Origin: Myroides odoratus DSM 2801
GTDB lineage: Bacteria > Bacteroidota > Bacteroidia > Flavobacteriales > Flavobacteriaceae
DNA length: 64,000 bases
Assembly: GCF_000243275.1 (NCBI RefSeq)
Contig: NZ_CM001437.1
Location: 2,611,812-2,675,811 of the forward strand
Direction: 5' to 3'
Of the stretch, positions 27,601 through 35,168 are shown piece by piece. Position numbers and translations under genes: made by a program. Below the pieces are notes generated by a model, which saw nothing but the letters and a program-made list of their open reading frames with translations, was not told the origin of the DNA and ran no database searches. The stretch's first letter is position 1, and each line of letters begins with the position of its first letter.

Positions 27601-27800
27601 TCATTGACGCTGAGACTATATCGTCCATTTAAATCTGTTTGTACCCCATGTGTGGTGTTGGATACAATAACCGAAACACCAGGTAGTGAATCTCCGTTTG
27701 GCTCACGTACCACACCTGTTACCGTTATTTGTTGGGCTACCGCTATATTGCATAGCAATAGCAAGCTACCTAGGAGTAGCCGAAGTTGAATACTTTTCAT
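24684..27800 (-). CDS. SusC/RagA-family TonB-dependent outer-membrane transporter
   Basis: I place the start at the ATG at 27800, which gives a 1038-aa protein with a good signal peptide (MKSIQLRLLLGSLLLL, cleavage near AVAQQ). The open frame continues upstream to 27989, but only by reading through a terminator hairpin. The mature protein has a carboxypeptidase-regulatory-like domain (about 25-100; VTGVVREPNGDSLPGVSV), a TonB-box region (DDVVIVAYGTQKQKAVVGA), a plug with VRGIGSINASADPLIILDG, and a large barrel. With SusD it forms a TonB-driven importer. A 260-base leader with a short peptide and a terminator precedes it, implying attenuation control. Confidence 0.93.
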   Translation of the reverse strand: MKSIQLRLLLGSLLLLCNIAVAQQITVTGVVREPNGDSLPGVSVIVSNTTHGVQTDLNGRYSLSVNEGAILYFDYIGFKPQSIPVNKQSIIDVVLLEDAVHLDDVVIVAYGTQKQKAVVGAISQIKSDVLDKQVATSVVTALQGTVAGVNIINSSSQPGESPTIRVRGIGSINASADPLIILDGAPYSGNLNSISADQIEAINILKDASSTALYGSRGSNGVILIKTKMGKRNSEPEVQVKLSSGVAFDAVRTHNVLDTEGYTTYLWEGRKNNYHYVLGQEEATARKNASDGLVSYFGYNPFGTNQPVDYKGNWTVKDPLLWETDWKKELQRNQAFRNEYNFNIAGGSDRTTYFLSANYLNQDGMIKTSNFERTTVRLNLESQITDWLQVGANTAYASSNQNFPTQSGTNLYSPMNWIYAMPSVFPVYKRDAKGQLVYDPTGGKIYDYGNASSKDVNSVRPIMSGENAVGILFNNSTINRRSSLSWNGFAKVDLTEGLYFKSNLSYEKYDYNVKEYNNAQYGQASSVQGRVQKSKDTSETINFINALHYDKVIGDHHFAADGIVEAYRFKQDLFHASSTGYLPGNTEIGSGTALESIEGYEVEDRLTSYLGRISYDYNNAYFIEGSFRRDSSTRFDKSVRAGNFYSIGGSWIVSSEDFLANLSYIDLLKLRVSYGELGNNNLKDKYFPYLRLFETGYNQLDNPGVVLGGLTDPYLTWEKTASFNVGLDFSLFNNRLEGSVDYYKKRSIDLLFAIPQAPSTGNLELLSNAGTIENYGLEVSLTTHLLRTKDWKWDTSLNFSIDRNKIKSLTQDSFISGLNRWEEGRSLYDFYLREWAGVDPNDGYGMWYKDVLDAQGQVTGRETTKDYDEATRYYKQSALPKVVGGFNTSLSYKSFDFSAFFNFSLGGYIYDNDYASLMGGISKGYQSSPDLENRWQKPGDITDTPIILNASNNFAATSTRFLYKNDYLRLKALTIGYSLPVDRLSKIKLKQARVYIQGENLLTFQSHQGIDPEQAINGVTNYRVPLSATVSVGLNINF

Positions 27801-27872
27801 TTTCACTAAAAATTTGATTATTTTTAGCAGCATATCATGGACTATCGTTTTTTGCTGCTTAAAAAACGATAC

Positions 27873-27904
27873 AAAAAAAGGAGGCTCTACCAAAGCCTCC
27901 TTTT
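27873..27904 (-). terminator. Intrinsic terminator inside the susC leader (attenuator)
   Basis: An 11-bp stem (AAAAGGAGGCT / AGCCTCCTTTT) with a 7-base loop is followed by seven T on the minus strand. It stands 72 bases before the susC ATG and 39 bases after the stop codon of the leader peptide. Transcription must pass it to reach susC. Confidence 0.85.
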
Positions 27905-27943
27905 CTGTTTTGTAGAACAAAAAATAATAAAGCTTTGCTTTCG

Positions 27944-28039
27944 TTAAGACATACACATAGTTTCCATTTTCATAGCAAAAGGAGACCATAGGAGTTGCAT
28001 GTTGTGTAGTGTCGAAAAAGCGTTTATTATTTTCTGCAT
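27944..28039 (-). CDS. Leader peptide of the susC-susD operon (31 aa, Met-rich C-terminus)
   Basis: A short open frame of 31 codons plus TAA lies just downstream of the susC promoter, with its ATG about 26 bases after the expected transcript start. The product begins MQKIINAFSTLHN, continues MQLLWSPF, and ends AMKMETMCMS, so four of the last nine residues are methionine and one is cysteine. The stop codon is followed by a possible small hairpin (AAAGC/GCTTT) and then by the leader terminator. I have no database match; the reading as a regulatory peptide rests on position, size, codon content and the terminator. Confidence 0.55.
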   Translation of the reverse strand: MQKIINAFSTLHNMQLLWSPFAMKMETMCMS

Positions 28040-28070
28040 GTTATTTAATTTTTTATGAGGAACAACAGTG

Positions 28071-28101
28071 CAAAGGTATATGTTGGTTTTTTTATCTGCA
28101 A
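28071..28101 (-). promoter_or_regulatory. Promoter of the susC-susD operon
   Basis: On the minus strand, TTG (28099-28101) and TACCTTTG (28071-28078) are separated by 20 bases, a full consensus match. The expected start of transcription is near 28065, giving a leader of about 265 bases. Confidence 0.8.
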
Positions 28102-28374
28102 AAAATAATAAAATAAGGGTAAATTAACTGTAAATGGTATTTTTTAAAGATAAAATATGTTTTTAAAAAAGACGAAAGGTATTGAAAAAGAAAAAATAAC
28201 TAAAAAAACGGTTTTATCTCTAGCAGTACTTTACTCGTTACGTCTCCTTTTGAATGGTTTTTAGTCAATAAAGATCGAAGAAAAGAGAATTTGTTTTACG
28301 ATGTTAGTATAGAGGAAATGGAAATTCGCTTTTTTATCTCTGATAGCGCTCTTAAAAACAAAACAAGCTAAAAT
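28102..28374. other. Stretch with two short overlapping open frames, no recognised gene
   Basis: On the plus strand a 35-aa frame (28157-28264, starting MFLKKTKGIEKEK) is overlapped by a 55-codon frame without a start (28204-28371, containing SPFEWFLVNKDRRKENLF). Together they could be the remains of one small gene after a frameshift. I do not recognise either. Confidence 0.25.
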
Positions 28375-28423
28375 AAAAAAAGTCCCAAGCGTTAACTTGG
28401 GACTTTTGTACTCGAGGCGGGAC
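28375..28423 (-). pseudogene. Remnant: tRNA-Leu terminator plus last 15 bases of tRNA-Leu
   Basis: The AAAAGTCCCAAG terminator hairpin of the tRNA-Leu units (28375-28407, loop slightly changed) is followed by 15 bases (28409-28423) identical to the 3' end of tRNA-Leu, and then the match stops. No other part of the tRNA is present. The intact tRNA-Leu that lacks this terminator lies 3 kb away at 31391. Confidence 0.75.
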
Positions 28424-28691
28424 AAATATCAACCAATTTTATTGAAGATGTCGAACGTTTTCAGGAATTGTTTTAAGAATGGAATAAAATATAAAACCTA
28501 AACCTTGATTTTAGATGTAGGTTTTTATATTTTATGAAAAAATTTAATTTCTTACAGATAAAGAGGATTACCCGCGTTATTCCTCATGCTTCATAAATAA
28601 TAGAGACTATCAAGGTTTTTAAGTGTTGTAGATAAAGCACTAAATGAATGTTTTTTTAAATGTAATAACAAAATATTCATTTAGTGGTTAT
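28424..28691. other. Non-coding stretch with two inverted repeats
   Basis: A long imperfect hairpin (28486-28537, stem around AAAATATAAAACCTA) and a 14-bp inverted repeat (CACTAAATGAATGT / ATTCATTTAGTG type, 28644-28686) are visible. The second may terminate the S41 gene, which reads toward it. No gene is visible. Confidence 0.4.
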
Positions 28692-30374
28692 TTAGTATTC
28701 ATCCTGATAATTTTCAATATATTTTACAGCTTCTAAAAGATAAGAATATGGTTCGAAAGAAAGAGCACTCTCCTCCATCTGCTTATTTAACTTGAGACCA
28801 TTACGTTGTAAAGGAGAGTTATCAATAGGATCTACCGCCATATAACTAGTAAAAACAAATGGTTGTCCATTTAAAAGCTTATATGTCTTAGTATTCATAA
28901 TTGCACCACCTGTTTGCTCTCCAATTGTATAGGCATTTTGATAATGCTGTAATTGCAAAGCAATAAATTCAGCTTTGCTTAGTGTATTTCTATCAACCAA
29001 AATTACAATAATCCCCTTATACCCGTTTTTTTTGTTTTTTAAAAAGGAGGTATCTCCTAAAAGTAAATCCAGACTATTTTTTTTAACTAAATCTCGTTGC
29101 CCTGGAAGTATTGGGCCTATTATGCTTACAAAACGCTTTTTTTCTGTGCTTAGAAAATCAACGATTTCACTTTTTCTAGTTCCTAGAGGATAATTGCGTA
29201 GATCTATAATAATTCCCTTAGTATCAGCAAATTATTTAAACGCTTGTTTTAATTCGGGTACCTTTATATTGGCAAGATTGATATAACCAATTTCTGTGGA
29301 GATTTTAGCAAAAAGAGGAATTTGTTCCGAGTAAAGACTTTTGATTTGAGAAAAATCAAAATGTTCATTATATAAATGAATGCTTTTCTCTTCAACATCT
29401 TTTGCCCCTTTCTTAATAAGGCTTACTTCTATTTTATTCTTATTTGAAGTCATTAAAAGCCATTTTTCAATCCTACCTCTTACGTATAAATCATTGGATC
29501 TTGCAATATCATAATACTGTTCTATATAGTCTTTTAAAGGTAAACCATCTCGTCTAAAAATTACATCACCCAAAGCAATGCCATCTAACTCACATTTCTT
29601 AGGTTCAAATAATTCCGTAATAACTAAGGAGTCATTGACAATTCTTCCTCGAAAAGGAGCGGCATATTTGGATTGTTCAGTAATCCGCTTACTTATATCA
29701 ATATTATCTGAGTGTGAATCCTTTACATAAGCCAAGAGCTTATCTTTCATTTCTTCAAATGAAAAATTATCCTTATTGTTTACAAATAAGTGAATTGTGC
29801 ACTCTAACACATCATTCCACTTTTTATCATTCAACGTAATGTTTACATTCCAATACTGCATTGTATTCCAAAAAGACGAATAAAACAAAAGCTGGTGAGC
29901 TGGATTAGTCTGATCGAATTGTATATCCACACTTTCATCTTTAAAGGTAAGATACTGTGTCAATTTATCTATCTTAACATAGTGATTTCCAATATTTTGA
30001 TTTTTGATAATTTCACCTAACTTCTCTTTTAGTTGTTGATTATCTAACTGATTTATCCAGGAATAATCTACATATACATCCGCTTCTGTCTCCTGATTAA
30101 ATTTGTATTTTGCATTCTTTTGATCAAAAGCGGCAATCCAATCTAACATATTTTTATTAAATTGAGACTCTCCAACCGACATGCTATTTTTTTCATATTG
30201 CTTGATGAATTCTTCATTCATATTAAAATCACCGCGACTTCCAGCTGGGTGCATATATTTTAAAATACCCCATATCCTAACTAAATTTGTTAGTTTTTCT
30301 GTTTCTTGAACTTTAGGCATAGCATAAAACCCCGTTATTTTAAACATTAAAAAAAATAATATAATTTTCTTCAT
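28692..30374 (-). pseudogene. S41-family peptidase gene with one in-frame stop codon
   Basis: The gene starts with a signal peptide (MKKIILFFLMFKITGFYA, ATG at 30374) and reads in one frame for about 560 codons, interrupted only by TAA at 29232-29234. After the stop the same frame continues with FADTKGIIIDLRNYPLGT and then LVDRNTLSKAEFIALQL, the S41 segment with the probable nucleophile Ser in TLS, and ends NYQDEY. Homologues usually have Glu where the stop is (KEFADTKG-like), so GAA to TAA is the likely change. S41 peptidases are periplasmic tail-specific-protease relatives. As it stands the product would lack its catalytic domain. Confidence 0.75.
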
Positions 30375-30433
30375 TTTTTTAAGAGAATTTAAAGTTAAAT
30401 ATACACTTATTATTAGTCTTGCGCTTTTGTTAA

Positions 30434-30784
30434 TCAAAAGAAAAAAATACTAGTGCGATAAAATCTGATAACTCCTTTGTTATAAACATATTCATATTTT
30501 GCTTTTATTAGCTCTCCCTGACTATTAAAATAGTCTTTTTGAGTTAATAGTAATTCTGTTAAACTAATTTTACCATACTCATATTTCAACTGATCAGCTT
30601 CAAATGATTTTTGTGCAAATAACAAGGCACTATATGCTGATTTCAATTTTTCTTTAGAAGCAACTAAATCATTATTAGCTTGACTTAACACCTTAATTAG
30701 CCTATTTTTTTCTATATTCGTTTGAACTATACTCTGTTGATGTCGGGTTTTAGCTTGCTTAACTTTATAACGAACAGCAAATAA
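30434..30784 (-). pseudogene. C-terminal fragment of a TolC-family outer-membrane efflux protein
   Basis: The open frame begins after a stop codon at 30785-30787 and has no proper start. It encodes about 116 residues of TolC C-terminal coiled-coil: an AVRYKVKQAKTRHQQSIVQT helix, then KYEYGKISLTELLLTQKDYF, the YxxGxxSxxELLxxQ signature of the second TolC repeat, and a final helix. Typical members have 400-480 residues, so the first three quarters are missing. It ends 60 bases before the S41 ATG, suggesting both belonged to one export-related operon. Confidence 0.7.
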
Positions 30785-30841
30785 TTACAAGATTCAATTA
30801 AAAAAATAAACCTATCTTTTAAGTATTTCACTAAAAAAATA

Positions 30842-30885
30842 AAGAAGTAAAACTGTAAAAGCACCTTGACAGTTTTACTTCTTTA
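30842..30885 (-). terminator. Terminator after the radC-like fragment
   Basis: A 16-bp stem (AAAGAAGTAAAACTGT / ACAGTTTTACTTCTTT) is followed by T-rich sequence on the minus strand. Confidence 0.75.
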
Positions 30886-30900
30886 AATAGCAAAGGCACC

Positions 30901-31062
30901 TTATAAGATGCCTTCATCAGCAAAAGAGTAGTAACTCTCTTCTATTATAATTAAATGATCTAAAAGTGTAATATCAAGTATTTTGCTTGCTTCTTTAATC
31001 TTTCTTGTAATTTGTCTATCAGCATCACTTAGAGCTAATTTCCCTGGCGGATGATTACCTTG
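30901..31062 (-). pseudogene. C-terminal fragment of a RadC/JAB-domain protein
   Basis: Reading the minus strand from 31062 to the stop at 30901 gives GNHPPGKLALSDADRQIT, a helix, then LLDHLIIIEESYYSFADEG. These are the NHPSG-like metal-binding motif and C-terminus of RadC-family JAB domains, common on plasmids and integrative elements. The N-terminal two thirds are absent; an upstream stop lies in frame at 31066-31068. The cut point coincides with the beginning of the recombinase fragment on the other strand. Confidence 0.72.
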
Positions 31063-31334
31063 AAATCAAAAAATTGAATAAAGCAGAACTTGAAGTGTTA
31101 GAAACACAATTAATGAAAGAGAATAGTAAGGTAAAGATTGATATTAATAAAATATTGAACGAAGCAATAGAAGTAGTTGCAAACATTGGTACACTCTACA
31201 CTCAGGCAAATATATGAATGAAATGAAGAATAATAGGTTCAATTTTTCCTGAGAAAGTAGTTTTTGGTGGAGAGGTATATCGAACCGTTAGAATAAATGC
31301 TTTTAGTAAGGTCTATTCTATTGATAAGCAATGA
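31050..31334 (+). pseudogene. C-terminal fragment of a large serine recombinase
   Basis: Frame 31050-31334 encodes a coiled-coil DDYLEIKKLNKAELEVLE, then ILNEAIEVVANIGTLYTQAN, and after two in-frame TGA codons (31215 and 31224) RIIGSIFPEKVVFGGEVYR. This is the C-terminal end of large serine recombinases (family pattern YxKAxxxxKQRIIGSIFPEKL...YRT). The catalytic resolvase domain and zinc ribbon are missing. It sits next to an intact tRNA-Leu, where an integrative element would keep its recombinase gene. Confidence 0.72.
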
Positions 31335-31341
31335 AATAGCT

Positions 31342-31388
31342 AAAAATAAAAACGGGAGAAATGAACAAAAAATTCAATTCTCCCGTTT
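31342..31388 (-). terminator. Terminator of tRNA-Gly/tRNA-Leu copy 3 unit
   Basis: An 11-bp stem (AAACGGGAGAA / TTCTCCCGTTT type) with a longer loop is followed by a T-rich run on the minus strand. It is unrelated in sequence to the GTCCCAAG terminator that follows the other two tRNA-Leu genes. Confidence 0.75.
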
Positions 31389-31390
31389 AG

Positions 31391-31476
31391 TACTCGAGGC
31401 GGGACTTGAACCCGCACGAACATTACTGTTCACTGGATTTTAAGTCCAGCGTGTCTACCACTTCCACCACTCGAGC
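31391..31476 (-). tRNA. tRNA-Leu (anticodon UAA), copy 3
   Basis: The same 86-nt sequence as copies 1 and 2, with anticodon UAA. Its downstream flank differs from theirs, and its last 15 bases are repeated at 28409-28423. Confidence 0.95.
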
Positions 31477-31494
31477 GTGATAAAAAAACTCTCG

Positions 31495-31567
31495 AGCGAA
31501 AAACGGGGTTCGAACCCGCGACCTCAACCTTGGCAAGGTTGCGCTCTACCAACTGAGCTATTTTCGC
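31495..31567 (-). tRNA. tRNA-Gly (anticodon GCC), copy 2
   Basis: The same 73-nt mature sequence as the copy at 18215-18287, with anticodon GCC. The bases after the discriminator read CGA, so CCA must be added after transcription. Confidence 0.95.
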
Positions 31568-31608
31568 AAGCGTTTATATGATCGTGCATTATTTCTGTAA
31601 TGCGAGTG

Positions 31609-31638
31609 CAAATGTAGAACATTTTTTTACTTGTGCAA
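31609..31638 (-). promoter_or_regulatory. Promoter of tRNA-Gly/tRNA-Leu copy 3
   Basis: On the minus strand, TTG (31636-31638) and TACATTTG (31609-31616) are separated by 19 bases. GCACTCGCA follows, as in the other two units. Confidence 0.8.
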
Positions 31639-31713
31639 ATATGCAAATACAATATTTTTTTCTATTTTTTTTAAGCATTTGGCAGTCAGTGGATAATCAG
31701 CTAAATTATTTTT

Positions 31714-31747
31714 AAAAAAAATCGACTTACCCCAAGGAGTAAGTCGA
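31714..31747 (-). terminator. Terminator of mutS
   Basis: The 9-bp stem TCGACTTAC / GTAAGTCGA is followed by eight T on the minus strand, 29 bases after the mutS stop codon. Confidence 0.85.
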
Positions 31748-31776
31748 ATATCTAGTTTTTTTGTATTATTTTTTAC

Positions 31777-34377
31777 TTATTGAATCATCTTTTTGAGCTC
31801 ATGTAATTTCATCAAAGCCTCTACTGGCGTTAAGGTATTGATGTCAATGATGGATAATTCATCTTTCAAACTACTGAGTAAAGGATCATCAATATTGAAA
31901 ATACTCAATTGTAAATCTTGTTCTGCTGGTTTCAGTTGTACATCTCCATCTTTGTGATGAGTCTTTTCCAATTGTTTCAGCATTTTTTGTGCACGATTAA
32001 CAACAATCTGAGGCATACCTGCCATCTTGGCTACGTGTATACCAAAACTATGAGCACTTCCGCCTGGAATCAGTTTTCGTATAAACAAAACATTGTCTTT
32101 GAGTTCTTTAATGGAAACGTTGTAGTTTTTGACTCCCTCAAAATGCTCCTGCATATCATTTAATTCGTGATAGTGCGTAGCAAATAAAGTTTTCGGTTTA
32201 GAAGGATGTTGATGTAAAAATTCAGCAATTGCCCAGGCGATGGAAATACCATCATAGGTACTCGTTCCACGGCCAATTTCATCCAATAAAACTAAACTGC
32301 GATCTGAAATATTATTCAAAATAGAAGCGGTTTCATTCATCTCTACCATAAAAGTAGATTCTCCCATCGAAATATTATCAGAAGCTCCTACACGAGTGAA
32401 AATTTTATCTACAACTCCCATGCGAACAGCTGCTGCAGGTACAAAACAACCCATTTGAGCCAACAGGACAATTAAAGCAGTTTGACGTAAAATAGCAGAT
32501 TTCCCCGACATATTAGGCCCGGTAATCATGATGATTTGTTGGGTAGAATTATTTAAAAATACATCGTTGGTTATATAAGGCTTATCAAAAGGCAATTGTT
32601 TTTCGATTACAGGATGACGACCATCTTTAATTTCTAAGTCATAACTATCATCGAGTACTGGACGTATATAATTGTTTTCTAGAGCCAATTGAGCAAACGA
32701 AGATAAGCAGTCTAGTTGAGCCACTAAATGCGCATTTAATTGTACCGGTTGGATGTATTGCCCACACCATTGAACAAACTCATCGTAAATCTGACCTTCA
32801 AGCTGACTGATTTTTTCTTCAGCCCCTAAGATTTTATTTTCGTACGCTTTTAGTTCTTCCGTAATATAGCGTTCCGCATTGACTAGGGTTTGTTTGCGAA
32901 TCCATTCGGCAGGTACTTTATCTTTGTGCGTATTGCGTACTTCGATGTAATATCCAAATACATTATTGAAAGCTATTTTCAACGAAGGAATACCCGTATT
33001 TTGGCTCTCTCTTTGCTCCATTTCATCGAGGTAACTTTTACCAGTAGATGAAATATTGCGCAACTCATCCAATTCCTCATTGATCCCAAAAGCAATGGCA
33101 TTTCCTTTGCTAATGGCCACAGGAGCATCCGGATGAATCGTTTGAGCAATGCGCTCTCGCAATAAGCCACAATCATGTAGTTGATCCCCGATAATTTTCA
33201 AGGAATCATTTTTGCTTTTTAAGGCTTGTTCTTTTAAAGGGATAATAGCATCCAAAGACTCTTTTAAGAATAAAAGTTCTCGAGGGGATACTTTTCCAGT
33301 TGCAATTTTAGAGGTTAATCGCTCTAAATCGGATATTTTTTTAATCTGCCCTTGAAAAAAGGCAAGTGTATCTTGTTTCTGTGTCAATAACTCCACAATT
33401 TCATGGCGTTCTACTATGCTTTTCTTCTTTTTTAAAGGAAGGGCCAACCAGCGTTTGAGTAACCTTCCTCCCATAGGAGATAACGTTTTGTCAATGACAT
33501 CCAATAGGGTTATGGCATTGAAATTACTGCTTTGGTAAAGCTCTAGATTTCGAATAGTAAAGCGATCCATCCATACATAAGCATCTTCTGCTATGCGTTG
33601 AATGTTTGAAATATGTTTGATACGCGTGTGTTGAGTCTCTGAAAGATAATGTAGCACAGCACCACACGCAATAATACCATCGGTCAAATCTTCAATACCA
33701 AATCCTTTTAATGAATTGGTTTGGAAGTGTTTGGTTAAGGATTCAAAAGCAAAGTCTTCCTTGAAAACCCAATCATCTAAAAAGAAGAGATTATAGGCTG
33801 AACCAAATTCCTGTTGAAAGGTAACTTTGTTGCTTTTTTGTACGAGAATCTCACTCGGATTGAAGTTTTGTAAAAGCTTATCCATGTATTCTACATCACC
33901 TTCTGAAGTAAAAAACTCTCCTGTTGATACATCCAAAAAAGCAATACCCAAGGCTTTTTTGGTAAAGTGAATCGCACACAAAAAGTTGTTGGATTTGGAT
34001 TGTAACACTTCATCATTCAAGGCAACACCTGGGGTTACTAATTCTGTAACTCCTCTCTTTACAATTGTTTTTGTCATTTTAGGATCTTCAAGTTGATCAC
34101 ATATTGCAACGCGAAGTCCTGCTTTGACTAATTTGGGTAAATAAACATTAATAGAGTGATGAGGAAATCCCGCCAACTCCGTTTCACTAGAAGATCCAGC
34201 GCCACGTTTGGTTAAGGTAATGCCTAAAATTTGAGCCGTACGAATAGCATCCTCTCCAAAAGTTTCATAAAAATCTCCTACGCGGAACAACAAACAAGCA
34301 TCGGGATATTTAGCCTTTATTTCGTTGTATTGCTTCATTAACGGAGTTTCTTTTGTCGCTTTTTCTTTCGCAGCCAT
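31777..34377 (-). CDS. mutS: DNA mismatch repair protein MutS
   Basis: The 866-aa protein binds mismatches and starts methyl-independent repair. It has the N-terminal mismatch-binding domain with the [11 protein letters not shown]he-x-Glu motif (about residues 30-40), connector, lever and clamp domains, and a C-terminal ATPase with Walker [10 protein letters not shown] (about 617-625) and the [12 protein letters not shown]alker B/signature. ATHYHEL near residue 730 is also intact. The length is normal for MutS1. Upstream there is a TATATTTG box, downstream a strong terminator, so it is a single-gene unit next to the tRNA-Leu scar. Confidence 0.97.
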   Translation of the reverse strand: MAAKEKATKETPLMKQYNEIKAKYPDACLLFRVGDFYETFGEDAIRTAQILGITLTKRGAGSSSETELAGFPHHSINVYLPKLVKAGLRVAICDQLEDPKMTKTIVKRGVTELVTPGVALNDEVLQSKSNNFLCAIHFTKKALGIAFLDVSTGEFFTSEGDVEYMDKLLQNFNPSEILVQKSNKVTFQQEFGSAYNLFFLDDWVFKEDFAFESLTKHFQTNSLKGFGIEDLTDGIIACGAVLHYLSETQHTRIKHISNIQRIAEDAYVWMDRFTIRNLELYQSSNFNAITLLDVIDKTLSPMGGRLLKRWLALPLKKKKSIVERHEIVELLTQKQDTLAFFQGQIKKISDLERLTSKIATGKVSPRELLFLKESLDAIIPLKEQALKSKNDSLKIIGDQLHDCGLLRERIAQTIHPDAPVAISKGNAIAFGINEELDELRNISSTGKSYLDEMEQRESQNTGIPSLKIAFNNVFGYYIEVRNTHKDKVPAEWIRKQTLVNAERYITEELKAYENKILGAEEKISQLEGQIYDEFVQWCGQYIQPVQLNAHLVAQLDCLSSFAQLALENNYIRPVLDDSYDLEIKDGRHPVIEKQLPFDKPYITNDVFLNNSTQQIIMITGPNMSGKSAILRQTALIVLLAQMGCFVPAAAVRMGVVDKIFTRVGASDNISMGESTFMVEMNETASILNNISDRSLVLLDEIGRGTSTYDGISIAWAIAEFLHQHPSKPKTLFATHYHELNDMQEHFEGVKNYNVSIKELKDNVLFIRKLIPGGSAHSFGIHVAKMAGMPQIVVNRAQKMLKQLEKTHHKDGDVQLKPAEQDLQLSIFNIDDPLLSSLKDELSIIDINTLTPVEALMKLHELKKMIQ

Positions 34378-34409
34378 ATTTTGTGTTTTTAGGTATTTAG
34401 ACGAAGTTA

Positions 34410-34417
34410 CAAATATA
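34410..34417 (-). promoter_or_regulatory. -7 box of mutS
   Basis: TATATTTG on the minus strand lies 32 bases before the ATG. No TTG at the usual distance. Confidence 0.5.
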
Positions 34418-34455
34418 CAGTAAGATTAGCGAGATAGCTAAAAGAGAAAGATTTT

Positions 34456-34968
34456 TTACGCTAAAGGAAGGTCGTAATATCGCTTCAATCGACGGATTGG
34501 TATGGAAGTTAAAATAACAACCATTAAACCAATTAAACAGCCAATAGTTACCGCTAAGAAACGCATTAAGGGTGTCATTTCTGTTAATCCAGTACTCGGT
34601 TGAACTAGAATAATAACCAAAGCGACAAGGGCTACACGAGCCATGTTTAAAATTTTGAAAAAGTAGCAAATTAGAATTGTCAAGACAATGCCAAAAAGAA
34701 TGACATACAAATTAGGGGTGTGAATTTCCAAACAAATTAAACCCACAACTGAACCAACCAAATTGGATTTAAAGCGCTCAATAGAGAGCTTTTTTGAATT
34801 TTGTCCCTCTGGTGAAATGACTAAAATAATCGAAATAATCGTCCACAAGGTTTCGTGATCCTTAAAGTGAATATAAAGATAATAGCCTATGCAGAAACCA
34901 AGAAGACAACGAACAGTGTAGATGAGAACAGCAGAGGTAATTACTTTTTTGATTAATTCGTGAAACAT
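34456..34968 (-). CDS. FUSC-like small inner-membrane protein
   Basis: The 170-aa protein has an N-terminal amphipathic stretch and four to five hydrophobic helices. The block ETLWTIISIILVISPEGQ followed by KSNLVGSVVGLICLEI resembles the half-FUSC/aromatic-acid exporter family. Full FUSC proteins have two such halves; this is a single half. The start is the ATG at 34968; the open frame extends six bases upstream to a TTG. It is transcribed from its own promoter, toward mutS. The substrate is unknown. Confidence 0.65.
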   Translation of the reverse strand: MFHELIKKVITSAVLIYTVRCLLGFCIGYYLYIHFKDHETLWTIISIILVISPEGQNSKKLSIERFKSNLVGSVVGLICLEIHTPNLYVILFGIVLTILICYFFKILNMARVALVALVIILVQPSTGLTEMTPLMRFLAVTIGCLIGLMVVILTSIPIRRLKRYYDLPLA

Positions 34969-34985
34969 ATTCAAATTTTAGCCTA

Positions 34986-35016
34986 CAAAAATATTGAACT
35001 TCAAAAGGTTTAACAA
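34986..35016 (-). promoter_or_regulatory. Promoter of the FUSC-like gene
   Basis: On the minus strand, TTG (35014-35016) and TATTTTTG (34986-34993) are separated by 20 bases. The ATG is only 17 bases beyond the box, so the 5' untranslated region is about 12 bases. Confidence 0.72.
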
Positions 35017-35116
35017 TTAAACGATATGAAAGATTAGTTAAAAATATAGACTTATTTACACCAAACGGAAAGAAGTAATTAAGGAAAGCCCCTTTTTAAT
35101 TTTCATGGATTAAATA

Positions 35117-35148
35117 TTGGTCTAGTATTAGTATAATCAATATTTTTG
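35117..35148 (+). promoter_or_regulatory. Promoter of the TrmH-family gene
   Basis: TTG (35117-35119) and TATTTTTG (35141-35148) are separated by 21 bases; the ATG follows 20 bases later. Confidence 0.68.
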
Positions 35149-35168
35149 CAGAAATATAGTCCATTATT

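Noticed and set aside
27801..27989. N-terminal extension of SusC by 63 residues
   Set aside because: The frame is open to an ATG at 27989, but it would translate through the leader terminator and gives no homology; the signal peptide starts at 27800.
31209..31230. TGA codons in the recombinase remnant read as selenocysteine or a recoded stop
   Set aside because: The gene is truncated, no SECIS-like structure is evident, and other genes in the window use TGA as a normal stop. Decay is simpler.
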